Below, in pieces: positions 17,653 through 28,312 of a stretch of 64,000 nt of DNA. The stretch lies in the NCBI GenBank assembly GCA_902570035.1, contig CACFWO010000004.1, positions 62,001 to 126,000 of the forward strand, given 5' to 3'. The stretch comes from an uncultured SAR86 cluster bacterium (GTDB lineage: Bacteria > Pseudomonadota > Gammaproteobacteria > Magnimaribacterales > AG-339-G14). The notes below the pieces were generated by a model. It did not search any database. It saw nothing but the letters and a program-made list of their open reading frames with translations, and was not told the DNA's origin. Made by a program: the position numbers and the translations under genes. Each line of letters opens with the position of its first letter. Positions within the stretch are counted from its first letter, which is position 1.

Positions 17653-19116
17653 ATGTCAGACAAAATTTTTGATATTGGAATTATTGGTTACGGTCCGGTT
17701 GGTGCAACTTTATCTGGCTTGCTATCATCACTTGGGCTTAGTGTGGTAGTTATAGATAAAAATAAAGGAGTTAGTCCAACAGCTAGAGCAATAAATACAG
17801 ATTCTGAGCAACTTAGAACGTTTAATTTTCTCAATATTACAACTGAAGTAATTGCTAATTCAAGAAAATTAAAAAAAGTACATTTTACAGATTCAGAGTT
17901 CAATCCATATTCAACGATTGATATTCCAGAAAAGGATAAATTAGGATGGCCCCCTACTCTTCTTTTTTATCAGCCAGAGCTAGAGACCATAATTAGAAGT
18001 AATAATCTAAACTACAAAAATTTAAAAATATTGGAAAATGCCGAGGCAGTAAATATTCAAAACACTAACCCTGTTCAGATAGATATTAAAAATAATAGAA
18101 AAGATTCAACAGTTTATTGTAAATATCTTGTAGGTTGTGACGGAGCAAATAGTTTTGTTAGGAAATATATTAAAGCAAAGTTAATTGATTTTGGTTTTGA
18201 TCAAGATTGGATTGTTATTGATGCTCATACAACAAAGCAAATAGATATTTCAAAAGATGAAGCTAAGCAAATATGTGATCCAAATCGATTAAAGACATAT
18301 GTTCCTGGCAGGAGAAATCACAAAAGATTTGAATTCAAACTTCTTAAGGGAGAAACAAAAAAAGACTTCTCTAATAAAAAAATATGGGAGCTTTTGTCTC
18401 CTTGGATAAATAAAAATAACAGCAAAATAGAAAGAGCAGTAGTTTATAAATTTCATGCCTGTATCGCAGATAAGTGGAGAGATAAAAATATATTTATTGC
18501 AGGCGATGCTGCACATCAAATGCCTCCGTTTCTTGGTGCTGGAATGGGGACAGGTATAAGAGACGCATTTAATTTAGCATGGAAAATTTATTTGATAATA
18601 AAAGGCATGGCTGAAGAGAACCTTCTAGAAACCTATCAACAAGAGAGAGAACCTCATGCAAATTGGACTATTCAACAGGCAAAACTAATTGGCCAAATGA
18701 TGGAGCAATTTTCATACAGAGAAAAGGGAGAAAAATATGTACCCTCTAGCAAAGGTTATGGTGAAGTTTTCCCTCACTTGACCAAAGGATATTATGGTGA
18801 TCCATCTGATGGACTTATCGCAACTCCATTTTGTAGATTTGATTTAGATCATTCCGGTAAAGATAGCGATGAATATTTTGGGTGGAATTTTGGATTGATT
18901 TCCAAAAAAAAATTACCGAAAGAAATAAACTTAATTTTAAAGAAAATGAATATTAAAGTTCTTTCAGTCAACGATAATAAACTTAAAAATTATTTCAAGG
19001 AAGCAAACTACTTATTAATAAGACCAGATAAATACTTATTTTCTCGGTCGAAAACCAACTCTGATTTAAAGAAAGCTTTAAGTGAATTAGAAAACCAATT
19101 TTCTCTAATTACATAA
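17653..19116 (+). CDS. FAD-dependent aromatic-ring hydroxylase (PheA/TfdB/MhpA-like)
   Basis: A 487-residue class A flavoprotein monooxygenase. It has the FAD-binding GYGPVGATLSGLLSSLG at the N-terminus, the DG motif in CKYLVGCDGANSFVRK near 160, and the GD motif IFIAGDAAHQMPPFLGAGMGTGIRDAFNLAWK near 280. The nearest well-known relatives are MhpA and phenol hydroxylases that convert phenolic substrates to catechols with NAD(P)H and O2. The divergent neighbour is an extradiol dioxygenase, which would use such a product. Its last 8 bp overlap the end of sohB on the other strand. Confidence 0.85.
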   Translation: MSDKIFDIGIIGYGPVGATLSGLLSSLGLSVVVIDKNKGVSPTARAINTDSEQLRTFNFLNITTEVIANSRKLKKVHFTDSEFNPYSTIDIPEKDKLGWPPTLLFYQPELETIIRSNNLNYKNLKILENAEAVNIQNTNPVQIDIKNNRKDSTVYCKYLVGCDGANSFVRKYIKAKLIDFGFDQDWIVIDAHTTKQIDISKDEAKQICDPNRLKTYVPGRRNHKRFEFKLLKGETKKDFSNKKIWELLSPWINKNNSKIERAVVYKFHACIADKWRDKNIFIAGDAAHQMPPFLGAGMGTGIRDAFNLAWKIYLIIKGMAEENLLETYQQEREPHANWTIQQAKLIGQMMEQFSYREKGEKYVPSSKGYGEVFPHLTKGYYGDPSDGLIATPFCRFDLDHSGKDSDEYFGWNFGLISKKKLPKEINLILKKMNIKVLSVNDNKLKNYFKEANYLLIRPDKYLFSRSKTNSDLKKALSELENQFSLIT

Positions 19117-20131
19117 ATTTTTGTTTAGAAAAATTCTCAAAAATTTTATTGATAGTCCTAGTAATAGAAAAACTTAGGAATCTAGAAAACCTATCTTGCA
19201 TATTTTTTTTAGGTTTGAAGGAAACTTCAAAAATATCAAATTTCTTATTTTGTTCAATAAGATAAGAATCACTTGTCTGAATTTTATCAACTAAACCGAC
19301 ATCTATAGCCTCAATACCTTGCCAAACTTCTCCGGTGGCAACTTTATCAACATCCAAAGATGGACGATATTTAGAGACATGTTTTTTAAATAGTTCATGA
19401 ATATTTGCCAAGTCATCTTTGAATTTTTCTCGACCTTCGTCTGAATTTTCTCCGAACATAGTTATTGTTCTTTTATATTCTCCTGCTGTATGCATTTCGT
19501 ATTCAATATTATTTTTCTTAAGCAGTTTATTGAAATTTGGAACCGCTCCTATAACTCCAATCGACCCAATAATCGCGAATGGTGAAGCAATAATTTTATC
19601 TGCAATACATGCCATCATATAACCACCTGATGCAGCAACCTTATCAATACAAACAGTCAATTTAATTTTTGAATCTTTAAGACGAGATAATTGAGCAGCT
19701 GCAAGTCCATATCCGATAACTGTTCCTCCTCCGCTTTCTAAGTTCAATATGACTTCCTGACATTTAGTATCTGCATTAAGGATTGATGATATTTCTTCTC
19801 TTAACTCGGCGACTTGGGATGCCTCAATGTCACCATTGAAATTTAAAACAAAAATATGCTTTCTAGATACCTTCTCTTTTTTTTTGTTCTTATTTTCTTT
19901 TTTTATGTTTTTTTCTAAAACTTTTCTCTCTTTCGCTGATAAAACTGAAAGTTTTAAGTCATCGGCAGTATTAGCGAATTTAGTTGAAAGATTTTTAACA
20001 CGCAGTCCTCCTGAAGAAGAACCAGAACTAGATCTTATAGAACTAATAATGATTAAAATTGGTATAACGATAGCTACGACTATTGTGAGTGCTTTTAATA
20101 AGAAGATTAAATACTCAAATAAGATTTCCAT
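19109..20131 (-). CDS. sohB: SohB-type inner-membrane signal peptide peptidase (S49)
   Basis: A 340-residue serine protease of the inner membrane. One membrane helix (residues about 8-30) is followed by a Ser/Gly linker and a basic coiled region, then the S49 domain: VILNLESGGGTVIGYG, catalytic serine in KVAASGGYMMACIAD near 165, and catalytic lysine in GEYKRTITMFGEN near 217. SohB degrades membrane-associated peptides. The start is 3 bp after the nucleoside transporter stop, so they are cotranscribed. Confidence 0.88.
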   Translation of the reverse strand: MEILFEYLIFLLKALTIVVAIVIPILIIISSIRSSSGSSSGGLRVKNLSTKFANTADDLKLSVLSAKERKVLEKNIKKENKNKKKEKVSRKHIFVLNFNGDIEASQVAELREEISSILNADTKCQEVILNLESGGGTVIGYGLAAAQLSRLKDSKIKLTVCIDKVAASGGYMMACIADKIIASPFAIIGSIGVIGAVPNFNKLLKKNNIEYEMHTAGEYKRTITMFGENSDEGREKFKDDLANIHELFKKHVSKYRPSLDVDKVATGEVWQGIEAIDVGLVDKIQTSDSYLIEQNKKFDIFEVSFKPKKNMQDRFSRFLSFSITRTINKIFENFSKQKFM

Positions 20132-20134
20132 AAT

Positions 20135-21376
20135 TTATACAAAAAGACTGACTACTGTTCCGGTTAAGCAAGAAGCAAGTGTAGCAGCAAAAAGTGCTCT
20201 GAAAGCAATTTTTAATAACGTTCCTCTGATATCTGGACAAATTGCTGAAAGACCTCCAAGAAGAATCCCAACACTAGATATATTTGCAAAACCACAGATT
20301 CCATAAAGCATAATTAACTGACTTCTCTCGCTTAATATATTTGTATCTAAATCTCTTAAATCATTGAAAGCAATTAGTTCGTTAAAAATTGTTTTTGTGC
20401 CAAGAAGGTTTCCAGCAGGAATAATTTCACTAAAAGGTATTCCCATTAACCATGCAATAGGAGCAAATATAAAAGCTGCTGTCCTTTGAAGAGATATAGG
20501 CTCTCCATATACGTTTGGAAAGATACTTAAAATAAAATCTGCTAAAGCTACTAAGCTTAAAAAAACTATAAGAGAGGCAATCACAGATAGGAACATATTT
20601 AATCCATCTTTTGTACCAACGCTAATAGCATCCATTGAACTCTCATACATTTTCAAATCTTCTTTGGCAGTTTTTAATTCAGTTTGTGCAGAAGGTATCA
20701 ATATATTTGAGAACATTATTGCTGCGGGAACGGATAAAATAGATGCAGTTAAAAAATGACCAATGACACCAGTAAATTTATCGTCTAACCAAGTAATGTA
20801 TAAAACCATAACGCTTCCTGCAATGGTCGACATACCGACAGTCATAATAATAAGCAAATCCCTCTGATTCATTTTATTCAAATAAGGCTTAATCAATAAA
20901 GGAGCCTCTAATTGTCCTAAAAATATATTAGCCGAAGCAGCTAGCCCAATAGGTCCTTTTGCATCCAAAGGTTTCTCAAATAGTTTTGCTAAAAGCTTTA
21001 TCAGAAAAGGTAATATTTTCCAATGCCACAACAAAGCAGAAAGAGCTGATAAGAAAATTAACATTGGCAAGAAAGTAAATGCGAAGATTGGTAAATTCTG
21101 ATTATTCGAAACTTCAAATGGTGCATCCCCTCCTCCGAGATAACCAAAAACAAAAGAGCTTCCTTCAATTGCTGATAATCTTAACGACTCTACAGCCATA
21201 CTCATCACATCAAAAAAGGAGGAAATGAAAGGTATTTCTAGAAGGATAAAGGCTAAAGATGTTTGAATTAATAAAGCATAAACTATGAATTTAACTTTTA
21301 TTTTTTGTATAGATTCACTGAACGGAATAGCTATGAAAATCAATGTAACAATTCCTATAAGTGATTGAATAATCAT
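20135..21376 (-). CDS. nupC: Concentrative nucleoside transporter (NupC family)
   Basis: A 413-residue polytopic inner-membrane protein of the CNT family, importing nucleosides with protons or sodium. Visible signatures are the NIFLGQLEAPLLIKPYL stretch, TIAGSVMVLYI, EIIPAGNLLGTKTIFNELIAF and the C-terminal GFANISSVGILLGGLSAICPD, all conserved in the family. The tdk gene 6 kb away could use the imported thymidine. It sits 2 bp from the 2OG oxygenase stop and 3 bp from sohB. Confidence 0.87.
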   Translation of the reverse strand: MIIQSLIGIVTLIFIAIPFSESIQKIKVKFIVYALLIQTSLAFILLEIPFISSFFDVMSMAVESLRLSAIEGSSFVFGYLGGGDAPFEVSNNQNLPIFAFTFLPMLIFLSALSALLWHWKILPFLIKLLAKLFEKPLDAKGPIGLAASANIFLGQLEAPLLIKPYLNKMNQRDLLIIMTVGMSTIAGSVMVLYITWLDDKFTGVIGHFLTASILSVPAAIMFSNILIPSAQTELKTAKEDLKMYESSMDAISVGTKDGLNMFLSVIASLIVFLSLVALADFILSIFPNVYGEPISLQRTAAFIFAPIAWLMGIPFSEIIPAGNLLGTKTIFNELIAFNDLRDLDTNILSERSQLIMLYGICGFANISSVGILLGGLSAICPDIRGTLLKIAFRALFAATLASCLTGTVVSLFV

Positions 21377-21378
21377 TT

Positions 21379-22290
21379 TTATTTCAATTTAATATCAGCC
21401 AACCTTTGATTTAAGTAATCGTCAGCTGTTATCGGATCTGGATAGTGATTATGACTACCTAGCAGGGATTCAAGAGGCTTTATTAAAAAATCGGGCCTTG
21501 GATGAAGAAAAAATGGAATAGATATTCTTTGAGTGTTCATCTCTTCTCCATTTGTCACTCTATGAGTTGCAGAGATAAGGTATTTATTTGTATATCTTTG
21601 CAACATATCACCAACATTAACTACTATTTCATCCCTAGAAAAATCTGCTTTGAGCCACTTATTTCCATTAAGCACTTCAAGTCCAGGCTGATGTCCACCA
21701 ATTAGAAGAGTTATGAAGTTAATATCTTCATGAGGGGAAGCTCTTAAGGAATCTGTATTAAAATTTTCAATTTTAGGATAATTGATTATTCTCATAATAC
21801 TGTTACCTTTTTCTATGATCTCATTAAAGAAGTTACTTTCTAAACCCAAGCCTATAGATATAAGCTCCATAATATCTCGACCTAAAAGATCAAACTGATT
21901 ATATAAATCCAAAGAGAGCTGTTTATGATTTTCTAAATCATCAATCCATATATTTTTTGGGTTATTTATATTATCTCTCCCAACGTGCCAAAATTCCTTC
22001 AAATCTGGCTGATCATAATTTTTGGCAGTTTCTGTTTTAAATTTGGTAAAACCTCTTGCTCCTCCAATATTAGGAACTATAAAAGATTCTTTAATATCAT
22101 CAGAATAATTAAAAAATTTCTGATACATATTCAAACAATTAGAAATAAGATCTTTATGGATAGTATGGTTTGAGAAAACACAAAAACCATAATTATGAAG
22201 TGCATTTATGGTACCTTTTGCAAGCAATGATTTATCTTTACTAAACAAGTCAAAATCTAGATGAGGAATACTTTCGTTACTTGAATTCAT
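21379..22290 (-). CDS. Isopenicillin N synthase-like 2OG/Fe(II) oxygenase
   Basis: A 303-residue non-heme iron oxygenase. The iron ligands are visible as HxD in ASPHEDINFITLL and His in ISATHRVTNG, and the 2-oxoglutarate-binding arginine is in QRISIPFFLHP. The N-terminal DIOX_N part (IPHLDFDLFSKD, GFCVFSNHTI) is also present. Such enzymes hydroxylate or desaturate small molecules; the substrate is not evident. Its ATG is only 1 bp away from the ATG of the divergent kinase gene, so their promoters must lie inside each other's coding region. Confidence 0.82.
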   Translation of the reverse strand: MNSSNESIPHLDFDLFSKDKSLLAKGTINALHNYGFCVFSNHTIHKDLISNCLNMYQKFFNYSDDIKESFIVPNIGGARGFTKFKTETAKNYDQPDLKEFWHVGRDNINNPKNIWIDDLENHKQLSLDLYNQFDLLGRDIMELISIGLGLESNFFNEIIEKGNSIMRIINYPKIENFNTDSLRASPHEDINFITLLIGGHQPGLEVLNGNKWLKADFSRDEIVVNVGDMLQRYTNKYLISATHRVTNGEEMNTQRISIPFFLHPRPDFLIKPLESLLGSHNHYPDPITADDYLNQRLADIKLK

Positions 22291-22291
22291 A

Positions 22292-23287
22292 ATGACCGAA
22301 GATTATAGCAATAAAAATGTTTCCATCCTGAATGTTGGCAATGTTCTAGTTGATATTGAAATTAAAATCACAGATGAAGATTTATCTAATTTACCTGTTA
22401 AAAAAGGAGGAGCAATTGATATTAATTTAGATGAATTAAATTATTTCCTCAAAAAGTATAAATCTCAAATTACTAATAAATATCTAGGTGGTTCAGTTTT
22501 TTCTACTGCTGCTACTTCGTCTGTATTTAATGTAACAAATTCCTTTCTTGGATCGGTTGGTAAAGACTCAAATTCTAAGTTTTTAATTGACGTTATGAAC
22601 ACCTACCCAGTCAAAACATATTTAAATGTTGATTTCAGAGAAACTGGCTGTTGTTTGATTTTCTTAACTCCTGATAAAGAAAGATCAATGGCAGCTTATT
22701 CTGGAGCTAGCAGTCAATTAACTTTAGCTAATCTAGATGAAATTGATCAAATAGATTTAATTTTCACAGACCTTTACTCTCTTAATTCGGAAATTAACAA
22801 AAAGACAATTGATCATTTACTTAAATTAAATAACAAATTAATTCTAAGTCTTTCTGATGTTAGCGTTATGAAAAAACATTTTGATTTCATAAAAAAATAC
22901 ACTGATCAGATATTTTTAGTTGCCGGCAATGAAAAAGAAATGTCATTTCTAGAACAATCAATGCCTTTTAGTTTTAAAGAAACATCGTTAACAAACAATA
23001 AAATATATCTAATTACCAAAGGGGAAAAAGGATCTTCAGTCTTTTACAAAGGTAATGAAGTTTATTCATCTGCCATAGATTCTTCCGTAAAGTCTTTAAA
23101 TGGAGCAGGTGATACATTTTTGGGAGCTTTTATAGGAAACTATTTGGAAACAAATGATTTACAAGCTTCTTCTGATGTTGCAAATTTCTTTTCTCACGTC
23201 TCTGTTGAAAGTTTTGAAGCTTGTTTACCTTATTCAAAATTAATGCAAACAAAAAACGCCGCAATTGCGGCGTCTTTTGAGAATTAG
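22292..23287 (+). CDS. PfkB-family sugar/nucleoside kinase (adenosine-kinase-like)
   Basis: A 331-residue ribokinase-fold kinase. Signature 1 is YLGGSVFSTAATSSVF followed by FLGSVGKDSNSKF, and signature 2 is SLNGAGDTFLGAFIG with the catalytic aspartate. The N-terminal ILNVGNVLVDIEIKI resembles the adenosine-kinase branch. It phosphorylates a sugar or nucleoside with ATP. The last codons (NAAIAA) are encoded by a perfect 18-bp palindrome that also serves as terminator stem for the convergent TonB receptor gene. Confidence 0.8.
   Translation: MTEDYSNKNVSILNVGNVLVDIEIKITDEDLSNLPVKKGGAIDINLDELNYFLKKYKSQITNKYLGGSVFSTAATSSVFNVTNSFLGSVGKDSNSKFLIDVMNTYPVKTYLNVDFRETGCCLIFLTPDKERSMAAYSGASSQLTLANLDEIDQIDLIFTDLYSLNSEINKKTIDHLLKLNNKLILSLSDVSVMKKHFDFIKKYTDQIFLVAGNEKEMSFLEQSMPFSFKETSLTNNKIYLITKGEKGSSVFYKGNEVYSSAIDSSVKSLNGAGDTFLGAFIGNYLETNDLQASSDVANFFSHVSVESFEACLPYSKLMQTKNAAIAASFEN
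23250..23278. terminator. Intrinsic terminator embedded in the kinase 3' end
   Basis: ACGCCGCAATTGCGGCGT (23256-23273) is a perfect palindrome. On the minus strand it is followed by TTTTTTG, so it is a proper terminator for the TonB receptor transcript; on the plus strand the following CTTTTGA is weaker. It lies inside the last codons of the kinase gene. Confidence 0.75.
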
Positions 23288-23294
23288 AATTATT

Positions 23295-26200
23295 CTAGAA
23301 CCTGTAGTAAAAACCTACCTTAATTTGATAAAGCGATCTTTCTGAATCTATGGATGATCCATTCGGAGAACCTACATTTGAATATGTAAAAGTCCCTGTA
23401 TCTGATACGTCAACATCAACTACATTTTGTTGAGGATTTGCATCTCTGTACACTCCGTACTTACTATCAAGCAAGTTACCTAAATTCTTTATAGTTAAAT
23501 AAAGCTCAGCCATGTGACCTGCTACAAATCCAGGAAATTCCTGAGCTATCTTTAAGTCATACACAGTATTCCATGAGCCATCTATTGAATTTCTAGGACA
23601 TATTGAACCACGAGCACAACCAAGACTATCTGTTAATGCTAATAGTTCAGTAATGTCTCCAGCAACCCCCGGATCTGATTCGCCTGTAGGCACATAAATT
23701 AGAAATCCATTTTCAAAGCCATAGCCACTACCTGCGTATCCGTCCATCATGATTGAATAAGGATTACTTTGAAAATGATCCAAAAATAATGAAACTTTTG
23801 TTCGATATTGACCCTCTATAGTTATCGGTGTCCAGCTTAAAGTAGCGGTAACTCTTTCTGGAATATTAAATCTTGAAATACCTATTTCTGGATCTTGTTT
23901 ATTGAAAGTTGCATAATTTGTAGCATTCGTAAAAGCAACGCTTGACGACATAGGAGCTACATTTTCAGAAAAGTTTTTTGCATATCCTAGTGAGATTGAT
24001 AAAGATTGATCAAACCATTCCTTTGAAAAAGAAGTTGAATATGTAAGGTCTTGAGGTCTTTTATCAGAATTAGTAAGCATCCAGTCTTGGCCTCTGTTAA
24101 CCCTACCGCTGCTGTCGTATTGTGGAAATCCATTAAAAGTATCCCCACTAAAAGTGTACATTAAATCTCTAATGTAATAAGGGTTTTCTGTTTCAGCGTA
24201 CATTACATCTAAATTGAAGACCAAACCTTCTTCGCCAAAAGATGAAGAATAACCAAATGCAATTTTATGGATAATTGGAATTTCAAGATTTGGGTCCATA
24301 GAATTTGTTGAAGAAATTGTTCCGGGAACTATTTGGGAAGTAAGGCTGCACGGTACGTTATATCCAGGTAGACCGGCACCTGATACCGCTGATCCATCAG
24401 CTGGGCTACACATTGCATCGTTAAATGCATCTATTCCTCTTTCATTAACTTGAATGGCGGTAACTCCATCATTTGCAAACATGTTGTAAAACCAAACATT
24501 TGGATTTCCACCAGAATATCCTCCGTATCCACCATATAATGTTGAGAAATCATCTATATCCCATTCAAATCCTGCTCTCAACATCAAAGCATCAACGCCA
24601 TCGTGATTAACGGTGTTTGAATAACCGTAAGCAGATAGAAACCCAGAATTAGCAGCTGGAGCATCCGGGACCATGTAGGTGTCGTATCTAAAGCCAATGA
24701 TGACGCTTAAATCATCGCTAGCTTGAATTTCATCTTGAACATATACGGTTGCAGTACCAAGACTAGCAGTTGGAGCAGCATCTAGCTCTCTGTAGCTTGG
24801 TGTATTTCCAAAATAAACTCTTGCAGCTCCAGACTCTAAGTCAGCGATGCTATTAAAATCCCATTCCCCACCTTGAGAATGCTGTAAAAAAAGATTAAAA
24901 ACATCACTTATTTCGTAATCTATTCCGTAAGAAATGAGATGGTTGCCTACAAGTTGGTCAAGAGAATACGAAATGGTAGTAGAGGTATATGCTAACTTGT
25001 TTGCTTGTCTCGAGTCATCAGTACCACCAAAATAAACCGTACCTCTTTCACCGTTATCAGGATTGGTTACTCTTATTTGGAAATCACCAAAAGGGCCGCC
25101 TAATCCAATCTGTCTGTTATCAACATCTTTATAACCCACAGAAAATTTACTGCTGAGATCGTCTCTGATGTCAGAAAATAAATTAAAATTGAAGGCGTAC
25201 ATTTCATGTCCTCTCTCATAAAAGTGCTTGGAAAATTCAAATTCATTGTTGTCATTATCTGATGGAGTGTTATTAAAACCATCGTTGTAATTCAAACTCA
25301 TTGAAATAGAATTATTGTCGTCTACTTCGATATCAAATTTAGCTAAAAACTTATTATCATAACTATCTTGAGCTCCTGCAAGGCCTCCAGGATTAAATCC
25401 GTAAAGATCGGTAGCTGCAGTCACAATTCTGTTGTAATCACTAAGACTTAGAAAGGATCTCTCTTCTGGCATTCCTGAGCCTAAATATCCCATCTTACTG
25501 ACATCAACGTCATCGTATCTTTCAGCAGAGATAAAAAAGAAAGCTTTATCTTCAACAATGGGTCCACCAAGAGTGAATCCTATTTTTTGTTCTTCATAAG
25601 GAACAGCTTGAACTTTCGATCCATCAATCATCGAACCAACCATTTCATCATTGGTAAACTCATAGTAAGCAGCTCCTTCAATTTCGTTACTTCCCGTTTT
25701 AGTAACAGCATTGATGACACATGCAGAAAAACCGCCATACCTAACATCAAATGGAGCTAGCTCAACTGAAACTTGTTCAATTGAATCGTAAGAAAAAGGT
25801 TGTCGATTCGTTGGATAACCGTTTGTGTTAAGTCCAAAAGAATCATTCAAGGCGATGCCATCAACCATAATGCTGTTGTACCTAGGATTAGCGCCGTTAC
25901 ATTGGAATCCTCTGTCATCTCCTTCGTTGATAAATAATCTTGGATCTTGACGAATAACATCTTTAATATCTTTTTCAAATGAGATGGCTGAATCTAACTC
26001 AGTCAAGCCAAAGACTCTATTGGGTCCTACCGCTGTTTGAGAAATAGCAATTGAATCTCCCATCACAACTAGTTGTTCAAAATCTGTTAAGACAACAGTT
26101 AAAGAGAGCGTTTTACCAAGATTTAAATATACATCTTCATATGTTTGTCTACCTTCGGAAGAATTAACTACTATGGTGTAAGGACCGCCAACTTCTAAAT

Positions 26201-26408
26201 TTGAGATTACAAAATTTCCAGAATCATTCGAAGAAGAAGTTGAACTTATGTTAGTGGATTCGTTAGTTATTCTGATCGTTGCGTTCTCTAGTGGGTTACC
26301 AGATTGATCTACAACCCTACCTCTAAAATCGGAAGTGGTTTCAATAGAAAACAAGGCGCTGCTTAATAGAGCTAGTGCCAAATATTTTAAAAGTTTATTA
26401 GGGATCAT
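23295..26408 (-). CDS. TonB-dependent receptor, Oar-like, with N-terminal carboxypeptidase-regulatory-like domain
   Basis: A 1037-residue outer-membrane receptor. A signal peptide (MIPNKLLKYLALALLSSALFS) is followed by a beta-sandwich carboxypeptidase-regulatory-like domain (FRGRVVDQSGNPLENATIRI), a plug domain (about 115-240, with MVDGIALNDSFG and VRYGGFSACVINAVTKTGSNEI) and a long 22-strand-type barrel that ends in the outer-membrane signature KVGFYYRF with terminal Phe. This Oar/SusC-like plan imports large substrates, possibly peptides or polysaccharides, using TonB energy. No TonB or ExbB is nearby. The gene is monocistronic, with a terminator after it inside the kinase gene. Confidence 0.88.
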   Translation of the reverse strand: MIPNKLLKYLALALLSSALFSIETTSDFRGRVVDQSGNPLENATIRITNESTNISSTSSSNDSGNFVISNLEVGGPYTIVVNSSEGRQTYEDVYLNLGKTLSLTVVLTDFEQLVVMGDSIAISQTAVGPNRVFGLTELDSAISFEKDIKDVIRQDPRLFINEGDDRGFQCNGANPRYNSIMVDGIALNDSFGLNTNGYPTNRQPFSYDSIEQVSVELAPFDVRYGGFSACVINAVTKTGSNEIEGAAYYEFTNDEMVGSMIDGSKVQAVPYEEQKIGFTLGGPIVEDKAFFFISAERYDDVDVSKMGYLGSGMPEERSFLSLSDYNRIVTAATDLYGFNPGGLAGAQDSYDNKFLAKFDIEVDDNNSISMSLNYNDGFNNTPSDNDNNEFEFSKHFYERGHEMYAFNFNLFSDIRDDLSSKFSVGYKDVDNRQIGLGGPFGDFQIRVTNPDNGERGTVYFGGTDDSRQANKLAYTSTTISYSLDQLVGNHLISYGIDYEISDVFNLFLQHSQGGEWDFNSIADLESGAARVYFGNTPSYRELDAAPTASLGTATVYVQDEIQASDDLSVIIGFRYDTYMVPDAPAANSGFLSAYGYSNTVNHDGVDALMLRAGFEWDIDDFSTLYGGYGGYSGGNPNVWFYNMFANDGVTAIQVNERGIDAFNDAMCSPADGSAVSGAGLPGYNVPCSLTSQIVPGTISSTNSMDPNLEIPIIHKIAFGYSSSFGEEGLVFNLDVMYAETENPYYIRDLMYTFSGDTFNGFPQYDSSGRVNRGQDWMLTNSDKRPQDLTYSTSFSKEWFDQSLSISLGYAKNFSENVAPMSSSVAFTNATNYATFNKQDPEIGISRFNIPERVTATLSWTPITIEGQYRTKVSLFLDHFQSNPYSIMMDGYAGSGYGFENGFLIYVPTGESDPGVAGDITELLALTDSLGCARGSICPRNSIDGSWNTVYDLKIAQEFPGFVAGHMAELYLTIKNLGNLLDSKYGVYRDANPQQNVVDVDVSDTGTFTYSNVGSPNGSSIDSERSLYQIKVGFYYRF

Positions 26409-26489
26409 GTTTTTGCTCCAGTGTTTTAAAGGATATTAATTCAAAAATGTAATTTTAATGTTACAACTTAGAAAAATTATTAAGTCAGT

Positions 26490-26495
26490 ATTATA
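26490..26495 (-). promoter_or_regulatory. Possible -10 box for the TonB receptor gene
   Basis: A perfect TATAAT in GTATAATAC on the minus strand just past the serS stop, about 80 bp before the receptor ATG. No good -35 is visible; the receptor start has a GGAG ribosome-binding site. Low confidence because of the AT-rich background. Confidence 0.3.
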
Positions 26496-28298
<1,803 letters not shown>

Positions 28299-28312
<14 letters not shown>

